Shown here: positions 9,425 to 20,189 of the stretch, in pieces | Layout of the letters: each line of letters opens with the position of its first letter | Numbering within the stretch: the first letter of the stretch is position 1 | Source: Actinostola sp. cb2023 | Taxonomy: Eukaryota; Cnidaria; Anthozoa; Actiniaria; Actinostolidae | DNA: 64,000 nt | Reading direction: 5' to 3' | Assembly: GCA_033675265.1 (NCBI GenBank) | Contig: JAUJYZ010000728.1 | Coordinates: 237,218-301,217 of the forward strand | Position numbers and translations under genes: made by a program | The notes under the pieces: model-generated | Seen by the model: only the letters and a program-made list of their open reading frames with translations | Told to the model about the DNA's origin: nothing | The model's database searches: none

Positions 9425-12329
9425 GATGACTCTCCTTGGGCATCATATCACGGGGCGTGGCGAGAAACCTCTGATGGTGCTTATACCGTTGACGATTATT
9501 GCTGCAGCGAACTCGAAGAATTCATGCAGAAGCCTAAAGATCCCAAACAAGCCAAGATCCTTGCTGAGAACCTCGACAAACTGTGGACTACTCAGTACTC
9601 AATGTATTCAGATTATGTCCCAGTTAAGGATACCGAGGGGTGCAAGCTGCAGGAGACAGTGTCATCTTTTATGCACTCATTAAGAACGAGCGAATGGCTC
9701 CCAGTGCTGGCAGCATCGCCATCGACGTTCGAGGTCCCAAGAAAGTTGTTCGCTAATATTCCTCAGCTACGGGGCCTTTTGGATGAGCACGTACCGTATG
9801 CCGACGTAAGTCTGGAAGATCAAGCGTTTGTTAACTCCATTGGTCTAGTATGTTCTATTTCTGTTGAGGGTCTACTTGAGCATCTTATTTCATGGTCTCG
9901 TGAGGCACGACATTCAGCAACAGCCGTGGGCCAAGAGAATGAGTTTGTTACACCCTTAGCGCACATGAAGGAAGTCTATGCATTCCTTAAAGACAAATGC
10001 CAAATACCAGCTACTAAGGCCAAAATAACAGATGCTTTCCAGTCAAATTCTCTCATTTTTGTGCCAGAGAAATCAGAAATACGCATGCCCGAGAGGAGAG
10101 TCCGAGGAAGGTTTTATTCCATGAAGGAAGTTTGTTGGAACGACCCATCGGAAGTAACCCAGAAGCTTTTTGCATCAAAGAGGTACACCCCAAAGCGCCA
10201 CATTCTCAGTCCACATTACAAGGAGATCCACGACTTCTTGAGGATAGATCTACATATAGACCCAACACCACATACCGATGAATACATCGAAATGGCAGGT
10301 GTATTGGTGGAAGAAAAACCTCTTCCAACACCCGCAGTTTTGGAGCCAATTCTAAAGATATTTGCTGTTCTTGGAGAGAAATGTCTCAAGGAAAAACCGA
10401 AACCCACTTTTGACTATATGGGTGACGCCACCTACCCTAATCCTGTAGATGGAGAAGTTAAAGCTGATGTAGCTAAATATCTTCAGACGAGACTTCTTCA
10501 AGAGGCAATTTTTCCATGTACGGAAAGGTGGGTGACGTTGGGTGATAAACCGATCGTGCCCGACAACAAGCAGTTGAGAAAAATCTTTGAGCAGGAAAAA
10601 GATGTTCACTTCATAACTCTAGAATGCTCCACAGTCAAGGCAACATCTCGTGCTGCAAGGAACTTACCAGGAGACCAAAAGAAAACGGACAGTGTTAAAG
10701 TTTTCTTCCGTGCTTGTGGAATTCCCAAACTCAGCGAAATCGTGGAAGAGGAACTGACGCCCAGAAATGTTGAATACCAATGTCATGAAGTCCAGCTGTA
10801 TTTCCACCAGATTATTCCATGCGTTCAGAGGTACTTGTACACTAACTTGGAGAAAAAGTATAAAGCACTCAAAGATCAATGCTTTGCCAAGAAACTGTCG
10901 GAAATGACGTTTGCAACGGTGGAGAAGTTGGAAGTGGTCTATCGTTTGAAGGGTCACCCTGAAGTGACCGTCGGACAAGATATCAAGTATGGTTTCCAAA
11001 ACGTTGGCCAGGCTCTTCATTTCTACGCAGTACGCCAACAGTCAAAAAGCACTGAAAGTCTGAATAAGGTCATCACAGACCTCTTCACTGATGCTACTGA
11101 TGTTAACTCCATTCACTTTGGGAATTTCCTTTCAAGACTTAGCACTAAGCTGGAAGAAGGCCTTGCAAACTTCCTTGAAGAGCAAGATATAGATCCTTTG
11201 CCAAACCATGAAGAAGCGTGGTTCGTTCCTGAACCTGAAATTCCTACAACTCCAGAGATTGAGACGGTGGAAGAGTACTTTGATCCACCAGCTGTTCGAA
11301 GAGTAGTTCACTCGGACAACGATGGAGCTTTACATTGCTGGCCGCCTAGATCCTCAGTTACTGGTATTAAGCCAACTCTCCGTGACAATGAACCAAACCA
11401 GCAGAAAGCGACAGAGATGTGGCCTGAACCTGAAGCTCCAGAGTCGATGAGGAATCAGCCTCACAGTCTTGATGGATCGCGTTTGCAATCTTACATTCCA
11501 AGTGTCGGCGACCAACACAAGAAGGAAAGGAATGTCGAGGATTCTGGTACCCATACAAACGGTTCTCAAACATGATGATGCCGCAAACAGCAAACAAGCC
11601 GTCCCTCACCAAAATGCTTTTGTTGCTGAGAAACAGATCCAGAACCCAGTTATTCCAGAAGAGAATTCTACTGCTCCGGCTGTGGCTGAAGCTGCGGTGA
11701 ACGAATTGCATCTTTCTCCCCAAGTTATTTCACCAAATCCATCCCCGACAGATGGTAATGCCTTACCTGAATATTTGCCTGTCGGTCAACAAAGTTCAAC
11801 ACCAAAGGCTGCTGGAACTATGCTAGCTGTCTATTCACCTAGCATTCAAGTGACACTAGAAGACCTTGAAGTTGAAGAACTCCCAACCGAAAACGAGGTT
11901 TCTTTGCCACTAAACGTTTCGATAGATGAAAATTCTGACAAATCAGAAATTGGGCGTTGGGGAGAGATGTTCGTTTATGAATACTTGAGAAGGCAAACTC
12001 CTCCAGAAAACAGGATCGTGGAGGTTAGATGGGTGAATCAGGTTGAAAATTCCACTGCACCGTATGATATACAAATCATCAGCAAGGACGTGACTGGTAG
12101 AGACCCTGGTGTTATAACTTACATTGAAGTAAAATCTACCTCTGCTGAAGTTAAAGAACATTTTGAGATCTCTGTCCCAGAGTTGCGGTTTGCTTTGGAA
12201 AAACGCGAAGGTCTACACCTATATCGTGTCTTCAACGCTGGAAATAGTCAAGCAATCCGTATTCTTAGAGTGCAGAACCTTGCTGGGCATTTAGAGAGGA
12301 AGAGCGTCAAAGTATTTATGGTTATTTAA
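9425..12329 (+). CDS. NO VEIN/sacsin-like gene, long terminal exon with C-terminal DUF3883 domain; one frame break
   Basis: The exon follows a TTCTTACAG acceptor and opens DDSPWASYHGAWRET in phase 0. It continues about 715 residues in one frame to a TGA at 11573-11575. The family's C-terminal domain continues in another frame to TAA at 12327-12329. Skipping one base in the run at 11568-11570 joins the frames as GSQ-HDDAANS, so the break is a one-base indel or assembly error; no intron of usable size fits. The first part is long-helix sequence with conserved tryptophans. The region 11200-11900 is Pro/Glu-rich and probably disordered. The last ~130 residues (from about 11946, GRWGEMFVYEYLRR) match the DUF3883 pattern, with D in PYDIQ (12066-12068) and E-V-K in YIEVKST (12126-12134), the layout of a PD-(D/E)xK-type fold. 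NO VEIN is known in plant vein patterning; the animal role is unknown to me. Confidence 0.8.
11940..12326 (+). other. DUF3883 domain (PD-(D/E)xK-like) of the NO VEIN-like protein
   Basis: This sub-region of the terminal exon lies after the frame break. It starts with the helix SEIGRWGEMFVYEYLRR. A strand ending in PYDIQ follows, then YIEVKSTSA, then a helix ELRFALEKREG and a strand LYRVFNA. The order helix - D - ExK - helix is that of the restriction-endonuclease-like fold, and the acidic and lysine positions are all present. DUF3883 is known as a C-terminal domain of NO VEIN-type proteins; nuclease activity is not something I can claim. Confidence 0.7.
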
Positions 12330-12379
12330 TGAACAGACACTCAGAGCTCAAGAACATTGACTCACCTTAAAATACCAGT

Positions 12380-12821
12380 TTATAAGGAATCGTAGTTTTT
12401 ATTTTCTTACCGGGTAGTTCTAGCTTAGGAATATATATATACAGCTATTTCAAAAAAAGGTTGGTAAAGGTTTTGTTGCATCTTGCATGTTGCATGTTGC
12501 ATGTTGCATCCCAAGCCCGAAATGCACTATGGACAATGTGAATGGTCGTGAATGGAGTCAGCGAAAGGTCACGACAATATGGACTCTGGGAATTTTCCCA
12601 AACTTAGTCTTCACAATATGCAGCCGGCATGTTTTCTTCTGTATGTGCTTGCTGACATTATTTACATATGATCCACAATTCATTTCGGGCTTGGTATGCA
12701 ACATGCAAGATGTAACAAAACCTTCACCAACCTTTTTTGAAATAGCTGTATATGTTATATTTTTTTTAATTATACTTTATTTCAATTCATTTCGTTTGTT
12801 ACATTATAAGGAATCGTAGTT
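12380..12821. mobile_element. Inverted-repeat element between two 18-bp direct repeats
   Basis: TTATAAGGAATCGTAGTT occurs at 12380-12397 and 12804-12821. Between them, 12437-12525 is repeated in reverse at 12681-12752 (AGCTATTTCAAAAAAAGG, then GCATCTTGCATGTTGCAT, then CCCGAAATG). A TTGCATG triplication is in the left arm. Eighteen bases is long for a target duplication, so the flanking repeat may have another origin. It lies just past the NO VEIN-like stop and may hold that gene's 3' UTR. Confidence 0.65.
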
Positions 12822-12840
12822 ACCCACGGCCTGCCCCCAG

Positions 12841-12925
12841 TCTGGCCCTGCAGGTCAGCTGATAGAGCATCGGAAGAACTTTATGGGTAACTTGTAGCAC
12901 TTCGAGTTTCACCTTCAATTTCTAT
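12841..12925 (+). repeat. tRNA-like sequence, possible SINE head
   Basis: The block GGTCAGCTGATAGAGCATCG resembles a tRNA D-arm / Pol III A box. ACTTCGAGTTTC, about 45 bp later, resembles a weak B box. No acceptor stem could be folded. A degenerate tRNA-derived SINE head is the simplest reading. Confidence 0.35.
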
Positions 12926-12941
12926 CAGTCTATAAGATAGT

Positions 12942-13216
12942 CATCCTCGGGAAACCAGGGGTATTTTCTGTCGCTCGTTACTCGCTCCCAGAGAAATATC
13001 CCTGTGAACGAAGTCTGTTGGAACTTATTCTGGAAGTCAAAATTCAAAATGGCGGTTAGTCCTTTACAAAACAGAATTTACTTGATACTTATTGGGGGAA
13101 AAAATACGGGAGAAATTTTGACTTCCGGAACAAGTTCCAACAGACTTCGTTCCCAGGGGTATTTCTCTGGGAGCGAGTAACGACCGACAGAATATACCCC
13201 TGGGTTCACGAGGATG
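12942..13216. mobile_element. Palindromic MITE, ~275 bp
   Basis: Left end CATCCTCGGGAAACC and right end GGGTTCACGAGGATG are inverted. The arms of about 110 bp include CGTTACTCGCTCCCAGAGAA and GAAGTCTGTTGGAACTT. It ends one base before the TAA target duplication of the next element, so two elements are abutted. Confidence 0.8.
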
Positions 13217-13219
13217 TAA

Positions 13220-13930
13220 GGCCCGTTTCATACGTCGCGCTTCTGTCGCGCCGAACCTAATAGTTTGTAATTGGTACAAGAGAAGTTCACGTCTGAATTT
13301 TTAAGTTCGGCACGCCTGAATTAGGTTCGACACGCGCATTGAGCTCGGCTAGTGCCAAGCGCCTCTAGCAGAAAGTTCGACACTGTATTAAAACGTCGAG
13401 CTCTTCTTGTGCCGAACCAAATGCATACATTAAAATTTAGGCGAAAAGTCAGCGTTATGTCGTACTGACTATGCGTAATACAGTTCTGGGTGAGCCAAGA
13501 TGGCGGCGAGTGTGATGTGGTCCAGACCGATCAAGCTCGGTTAATAAGAGTTTTATTATATGACCATTTTTAGTAAACTAAAAATTATTCATTTTATTTG
13601 CATCTTACACTAAATGGCTTCCCAGTATTTTTACTACATAACTAAAAACCGTTTGACAAGAAATGTGAACGAGGAAACGATAGTAAAATGAAAACGTTTC
13701 CGTGTTGAAAATTTTTTGCAATACACCGTCCCGGTCAACGAAACTATGGATTTTTGATAAAAAAGAACAAGAATTTTGGAGAAAATGGCAAGAAAGTTCC
13801 GTTGGTGCATTTGGTTCAACACAATCGGTACGACGTCTGAATTAAAGTCGTCCTATTGTAATTGCGTCGTCGACCCAAATAGGCAATTAGGTTCGGCGCG
13901 ACAGTCCAGCGCGACGTCGTGAAACGGGCC
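13220..13930. mobile_element. PIF/Harbinger-type MITE with TAA target duplication
   Basis: The terminal inverted repeats begin GGCCCGTTTCA and include GTCGCGCCGAACCTAAT. TAA is present on both sides (13217-13219 and 13931-13933). A 3-bp TWA duplication is a hallmark of PIF/Harbinger elements. The 711-bp interior has several TTAGGTTCG / GTTCGGCAC words and no transposase. Confidence 0.75.
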
Positions 13931-14369
13931 TAAGAGCATTTTGATCTGCCAAAAAATCGCATGTGAATAACAATCATGTGCTGTACGATTATTCAGTACT
14001 TTTTATGTCAGCGGCTTCCTTTTCGTACATGCGCAGTAGACGGCTATTTACCAAGCCCTCTAGCAGAAATTAGTAATGGTAATAATCCATTGAGTGGAGT
14101 CCATTTCGGTCATTTTGTGAATTTTCATACGAGCGATTGAAAATGGACATTTAGCGTAGCCATTTCTGAGCATTTTGTGGCCTATATAGTCACGAGTATG
14201 ATTACAGACATTTGGCAACATTTCTGAACCGCAGTTTTAGCATTCTCTAAAAAAGTAGAAATATTAGAGATTTTTTATTATTTTTCTTATTATTGAAAAT
14301 TTGCATAGCATTTTTTAAATTCATGCATGATGATGATATAAATAAAATCCCACGATGAGATAAATGAGC

Positions 14370-14510
14370 ATTTTACATGGCCTATAGTCCATTGAAAATT
14401 GTCATTTTGGGCCATTTCTGAGCATTTTCATGTCCATTGAAAATCGTCATTTTGGTCCATTTCTGAGCATTTTGCATGTCCATTGAAAATCGTCTCTATC
14501 GAACATGTTC
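14370..14510 (+). repeat. Satellite, degenerate left edge
   Basis: Three diverged units of the TCCATTGAAAATCGTCATTT satellite. Still weaker relatives (CATTTCTGAGCATTTTGTGG) start near 14090. Confidence 0.8.
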
Positions 14511-14640
14511 AACAAGAAAACTATCAGTTGAAAAATTTTAAAACTGTGCGGATTGGGTCAAAACATCAAAGAAAAATCGTCATTTTAAAAGGGCAAAGAA
14601 AAAGAATACTGATAAAAGGATAAACACGAAAAAAAAAAAT

Positions 14641-14713
14641 GACCGAACCGGGATTCGAACCCGCGCGCTATTTAGGATAATTTATGCAAAACACTAAAAA
14701 TCGACCATACACC
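14641..14713 (-). other. tRNA-like sequence with Pol III signals (module 1, leftward)
   Basis: On the minus strand the B-box-like GGGTTCGAATCCC sits in a 4-bp T-arm, followed by TTCGGTCA and then a run of T. This is the layout of a tRNA gene 3' end with its terminator. The D-arm and acceptor 5' strand do not fold, so it is probably a degraded tRNA or SINE head. Copies at 16729, 18344 and 24362 read GGGTTCGAGTCCC; the last lacks six bases next to the T-run. Confidence 0.4.
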
Positions 14714-14945
14714 CAGACTTAAATGCTGAGTCAGCGTATGTTACGTATAGGACGAAGATTTCGGCCTCATCCGCGCTATCGGGTAGTACACAATCAGCGT
14801 AGTAGTCAAAGAGGGAGGGAACAGTCGTATCCTAGTCCTAAATGACTGCCCCTTACCACATCAAGCTATCTGTACTTCCGATTGTTTTCGAGGGTCAATT
14901 TACTAGTCTATCGTGTAACGGTTATTGTTATGGAAATTTCTTGAT

Positions 14946-15018
14946 TAACGTAGTCCTCTGGTTAAGTGCTGGGATTTGGAAACCAGCGACCCGGGGTTCG
15001 ATTCTCGGTGCAGGCACC
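14946..15018 (+). other. tRNA-like sequence with Pol III signals (module 1, rightward)
   Basis: It contains TGGTTAAGTGCTGGG (A-box-like), a 5-bp stem GCTGG/CCAGC around a loop with TGG, then GGGGTTCGATTC (B box) and GCACCA. A long T-run follows within 10 bases. The 10-base anticodon loop and unpaired acceptor argue against a working tRNA. In copies at about 17029-17104 and 18647-18722 the TTCGA core is changed to TACGA; the copy at 24664-24733 keeps it. Confidence 0.4.
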
Positions 15019-15591
15019 ATTTCCCCTTTTTTTTTTTTTTTTTTTTTTTCCTGCTCTTTTCTCTCTCTTTTTTACTTATTTTATTTATTCAGTATATATT
15101 TTTTTTTTCCGTTTTAATAGAAAAAAACTTATCACAGAAGTTAATTTCAGTTGCGAACCCCATTAAAATCTAAGTCCTTGTTTTATTAATGAAATAATAA
15201 TATATCACTGTTGATAATCATAGTGCGATGAAACTTTTCTGATTAAAAATAAATTCAGTATCTACCTGGCTGAATTATCCGGTAAAACGTTAATTGGTAC
15301 TGTACTCATGGATCCGTCTGTCTGTCCTTCCAGTTCAGATCCCCAGTTCCCAATCCATCTTTGCCCATTCTCTCGCGGGCAGAGGCAGTGCGCTCACTCC
15401 CAATTTGTTGATCAAGTTTTCCCTTGTTGACATGTTCGAGGGTTTGTTGATCTTGACACGGTTTTCAAATGTTCAGTTTGCAGCGACATTTTTCCCGTGA
15501 TTTTGGATACGACAGTCTTTTGACTGGACACTGATAATAAACCCTATAGTAAATGCAAGGAACACAAATGCAACAACGGGCTATGTATATA

Positions 15592-16375
15592 GTCCATTGA
15601 AAATCGTCATTGTTGGCCATTTTTGAGCATTTTGCATGGCCTATAGCCCATTGAAAATCGTTATTTTGCGCCATTTTTGAGCATTTTTCATGTCCATTGA
15701 AAATCGTCATTTTGCGCCATTTTTGAGCATTTTGCATGGCCTATAGTCCATTGAAAATCGTCATTTTGCGCCATTTTTGAGCATTTTGCATGGCCTATAG
15801 TCCATTGAAAATCGTCATTTTGCGCCATTTTTGAACATTTTGCTTGGGCTATATAGTCCATTGAAAATCGTCATTTTGCGCCATTTTTGAGCATTTTGCA
15901 TGGCCTATAGTCCATTGAAAATCGTCATTTTGGGACATTTTTCAGCATTTTGCATGGCCTATAGTCCATTGAAAATCGTCATTTTGGGACATTTTTCAGC
16001 ATTTTTCATGTCCGTTGAAAATCGTCATTTTGCGCCATTCTTGAGCATTTTGCATGGCCTATAGTCCATTGAAAATCGTCATTTTGCGCTATTCTTGAGC
16101 ATTTTGCATGGCCTATAGTCCATTGAAAATCGTCATTTTGCGCCATTTTTGAGCATTTTGCATGGCCTATATATAGTCCATTGAAAATCGTCATTTTGCG
16201 CCATTTTTGAGCATTTTGCATGGCCTATAGTCCATTGAAAATCGTCATTTTGGGCCATTTTTCAGCATTTTGCATGTCCATTGAAAATCGTCATTTTGCG
16301 CCATTTTTGAGCATTTTGTCATTTTGGACCATTTTTGAGCATTTTCCATTGAAAATCGTCACTGATGGTGAACAA
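15592..16375 (+). repeat. Satellite block 1 (46/54-bp units)
   Basis: About 15 tandem units of GTCCATTGAAAATCGTCATT + TTGCGCCATTTTTGAGCATT + TTGCAT. A 54-bp form carries an extra GGCCTATA before the next GTCC. Variants replace GCGCC with GGGAC or GGGCC. Minus-strand open frames rich in AKCSKMAQNDDFQWT come from this unit and are not genes. Confidence 0.95.
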
Positions 16376-17329
16376 TGCGGGCACCATAGCAATATTTCGT
16401 ATGTATGGACTTCCTGTGGTAAAATATGCGCGCACGTGAGTTAATACTGGGTTCCCTGTGGTACCTGATCCCACTACACAATATACGCGTTGTTCCTTAG
16501 TAAATTATGTCAAACCGATCAACGTCAAAATTCAAATTAATTTTACAGTAAAATAAACTCAAAATCATTGGAATATCGTATCCATGTGAGAAAAAACGCT
16601 CGAACATGTCAACAAGAAAACTATCAGTTAAATTTTAAAACTGAGCGGATTGGGTCAAAACAACAAAGAAAATCAATTAAAGGGCAAAGAAAAAGAATAA
16701 TAAAAGGATAAACACACAAAAAAAAAAAGACCGGACCGGGACTCGAACCCGCGCGCTACTTAGGAAATTTATACAAAACACTAAAAATCGACCATACACA
16801 CAGACTTAAATGCTGAGTCACCGTATGTTACGTATAGGACGAAGATTTCGGCCTCATCCGCGCTATCGGGTAGTACACAATCAGCGAAGTAGTCAAAGAG
16901 GGAGGGAACAGTCGTATCCTAGTCCTAAATGACTGCCCCTTACCACATCAAGCTATCTGTACTTCCGATTGTTTTCGAGGGTCAATTTACTAGTCTATCG
17001 TGTAACGGTTATTGTTATGGAAATTTCTTGATTAACGCAGTCCTCTGGTTAAGTGCTGGGATTTGGAAACCAGCGACCCGGAGTACGATTCTCGGTGCAG
17101 GCACCATTTCTTCTTTTTTTTTCCTGTCTTTTTTTCCTGCTCTTTTCTCTCTCTTTTTTACTTATTTTACTTATTCAGTATATTTTTTCTTTTTCCGTTT
17201 TAATAGAAAAAAAAACTTATCACAGAAGTTAATTTCAGTTGCGAACCCCACTAAAATCTAAGTCCCTGTTTTATTAATGAAATAATAATATATCACTGTT
17301 GATAATCATAGTGCGATGAAATTTTGCTT
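16376..17329. repeat. Inter-satellite module, copy 2
   Basis: Starts GATGGTGAACAATGCGGG and includes GCGCGCACGTGAG, both tRNA-like sequences (16729 leftward; ~17029-17104 rightward) and a shortened tail. Near-identical to copy 3 at an offset of about 1.61 kb. Confidence 0.85.
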
Positions 17330-17970
17330 GGGCTTTAGTCCATTGAAAATCGTCATTTTGCGCCATTCTTGAGCATTTTGCATGGCCTATAGTCCATTGA
17401 AAATCGTCATTTTGCGCCATTTTTCAGCATTTTGCATGTCCATTGAAAATCGTCATTTTGCGCCATTTTTGAGCATTTTGCTTGGGCTTTAGTCCATTGA
17501 AAATCGTCATTTTGCGCCATTTTTGAACATTTTGCATGTCTATTGAAAATCGTCATTTTGCGCCATTTTTGAGCATTTTGCTTGGGCTTTAGTCCATTGA
17601 AAATCGTCATTTTGCGCCATTTTTGAGCATTAATTTTGCATGTCCATTGAAAATCGTCATTTTGCGCCATTTTTGAGCATTTTGCATGTCTATTGAAAAT
17701 CGTCATTTTGCGCCATTTTTGAGCATTTTGCTTGGGCTTTAGTCCATTGAAAATCGTCATTTTGCGCCATTTTTGAGCATTAATTTTGCATGTCCATTGA
17801 AAATCGTCATTTTGCGCCATTTTTGAGCATTTTGCATGTCTATTGAAAATCGTCATTTTGCGCCATTTTTGAGCACTTTGCTTGGGCTTTAGTCCATTGA
17901 AAATCGTCATTTTGCGCCATTTTTGAGCATTTTGTCATTTTGGACCATTTTTGAGCATTTTCCATTGAAA
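17330..17970 (+). repeat. Satellite block 2
   Basis: Tandem 46/54-bp units like block 1, with more of the GCTTGGGCTTTA linker and an ATTAATTTTG variant. It fuses at its left edge directly to a truncated module (GTGCGATGAAATTTTG). Confidence 0.95.
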
Positions 17971-18930
17971 ATCGTCACTGATGGTGAACAATGCGGGCAC
18001 CATAGCAATATTTCGTATGTATGGACTTCCTGTGGTAAAATATGCGCGCACGTGAGTTAATACTGGGTTCCCTGTGGTACCTGATCCCACTACACAATAT
18101 ACGCGTTGTTCCTTAGTAAATTATGTCAAACCGATCAACGTCAAAATTCAAATTAATTTTACAGTAAAATAAACTCAAAATCATTGGAATATCGTATCCA
18201 TGTGAGAAAAAACGCTCGAACATGTCAACAAGAAAACTATCAGTTAAATTTTAAAACTGAGCGGATTGGGTCAAAACAACAAAGAAAATCAATTAAAGGG
18301 CAAAGAAAAAGAATAATAAAAGGATAAACACACAAAAAAAAAAGACCGGACCGGGACTCGAACCCGCGCGCTACTTAGGAAATTTATACAAAACACTAAA
18401 AATCGACCATACACACAGACTTAAATGCTGAGTCACCGTATGTTACGTATAGGACGAAGATTTCGGCCTCATCCGCGCTATCGGGTAGTACACAATCAGC
18501 GAAGTAGTCAAAGAGGGAGGGAACAGTCGTATCCTAGTCCTAAATGACTGCCCCTTACCACATCAAGCTATCTGTACTTCCGATTGTTTTCGAGGGTCAA
18601 TTTACTAGTCTATCGTGTAACGGTTATTGTTATGGAAATTTCTTGATTAACGCAGTCCTCTGGTTAAGTGCTGGGATTTGGAAACCAGCGACCCGGAGTA
18701 CGATTCTCGGTGCAGGCACCATTTCTTCTTTTTTTTCCTGTCTTTTTTTCCTGCTCTTTTCTCTCTCTTTTTTACTTATTTTACTTATTCAGTATATTTT
18801 TTCTTTTTCCGTTTTAATAGAAAAAAAACTTATCACAGAAGTTAATTTCAGTTGCGAACCCCACTAAAATCTAAGTCCCTGTTTTATTAATGAAATAATA
18901 ATATATCACTGTTGATAATCATAGTGCGAT
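17971..18930. repeat. Inter-satellite module, copy 3
   Basis: Near-identical to copy 2 apart from homopolymer length differences, which indicates a very recent tandem duplication of satellite plus module. Confidence 0.85.
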
Positions 18931-20189
18931 GAAATTTTGCTTGGGCTTTAGTCCATTGAAAATCGTCATTTTGCGCCATTCTTGAGCATTTTGCATGGCC
19001 TATAGTCCATTGAAAATCGTCATTTTGCGCCATTTTTCAGCATTTTGCATGTCCATTGAAAATCGTCATTTTGCGCCATTTTTGAGCATTTTGCTTGGGC
19101 TTTAGTCCATTGAAAATCGTCATTTTGCGCCATTTTTGAGCATTAATTTTGCATGTCCATTGAAAATCGTCATTTTGCGCCATTTTTGAGCATTTTGCAT
19201 GTCTATTGAAAATCGTCATTTTGCGCCATTTTTGAGCATTTTGCATGTCTATTGAAAATCGTCATTTTGGGCCATTTTTGAGCATTTTGCATGGCCTATA
19301 GTCCATTGAAAATCGTCATTTTGCGCCATTTTTGAGCATTAATTTTGCATGTCTATTGAAAATCGTCATTTTGCGCCATTTTTGAGCATTTTGCATGTCT
19401 ATTGAAAATCGTCATTTTGCGCCATTCTTGAGCATTTTGCATGGCCTATAGTCCCATGGAAAATCGTCAATTTGCGCCATTTTTGAGCATTAATTTTGCA
19501 TGTCCGTTGAAAATCGTCATTTTGGGACATTTTTGAGCATTTTGCATGGCCTATAGTCCATTGAAAATCGTCATTTTGCGCCATTTTTGAGCATTTTGCA
19601 TGGCCTATAGTCCATGGAAAATCGTCATTTTGCGCCATTTTTCAGCATTTTGCATGTCCATTGAAAATCGTCATTTTGCGCCATTTTTGAGCATTTTGCT
19701 TGGGCTTTAGTCCATTGAAAATCGTCATTTTGCGCCATTTTTGAACATTTTGCATGTCTATTGAAAATCGTCATTTTGCGCCATTTTTGAGCATTTTGCT
19801 TGGGCTTTAGTCCATTGAAAATCGTCATTTTGCGCCATTTTTGAGCATTAATTTTGCATGTCCATTGAAAATCGTCATTTTGCGCCATTTTTGAACATTT
19901 TGCATGTCCATTGAAAATCGTCTTTTTGCGCCATTTTTGAGCATTTTGCATGGCCTATAGTCCATTGAAAGTCGTCATTTTGCGCCATTTTTGAGCATTT
20001 TGCATGGCCTATATAGTCCATTGAAAGTCGTCATTTTGCGCCATTTTTGAGCATTTTGCATGGCCTATATAGTCCATTGAAAATCGTCATTTTGCGCCAT
20101 TCTTGAGCATTTTGCATGGCCTATAGTCCATTGAAAATCGTCATTTTGCGCCATTTTTGAGCATTAATTTTTCATGTCCGTTGAAAAAA
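18930..20189 (+). repeat. Satellite block 3
   Basis: Same units as block 2. Its right edge is interrupted by the 0.89-kb element at 20190. Confidence 0.95.

Larger units (their letters stand above)
14500..15591. repeat. Inter-satellite module, copy 1 (full length)
   Basis: A ~1.1-kb non-satellite module. It holds a minus-strand tRNA-like sequence near 14641, a plus-strand one near 14946-15018, then poly-T and a long unique tail to GGGCTATGTATATAGTCC. Other copies: 16376-17329, 17971-18930 and 23996-25224. Copies 1 and 4 keep the long tail; copies 2 and 3 are cut after GTGCGATGAAA. Confidence 0.85.

Noticed and set aside
14946..15018. Functional tRNA-Pro gene
   Set aside because: The anticodon loop would have ten bases and the acceptor stem does not pair; only a tRNA-like call is made.
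17407..17910. Minus-strand open frames with AKCSKMAQNDDFQWT repeats (here and through 24 kb)
   Set aside because: They are read-through of the 46/54-bp satellite; frame changes freely between units.
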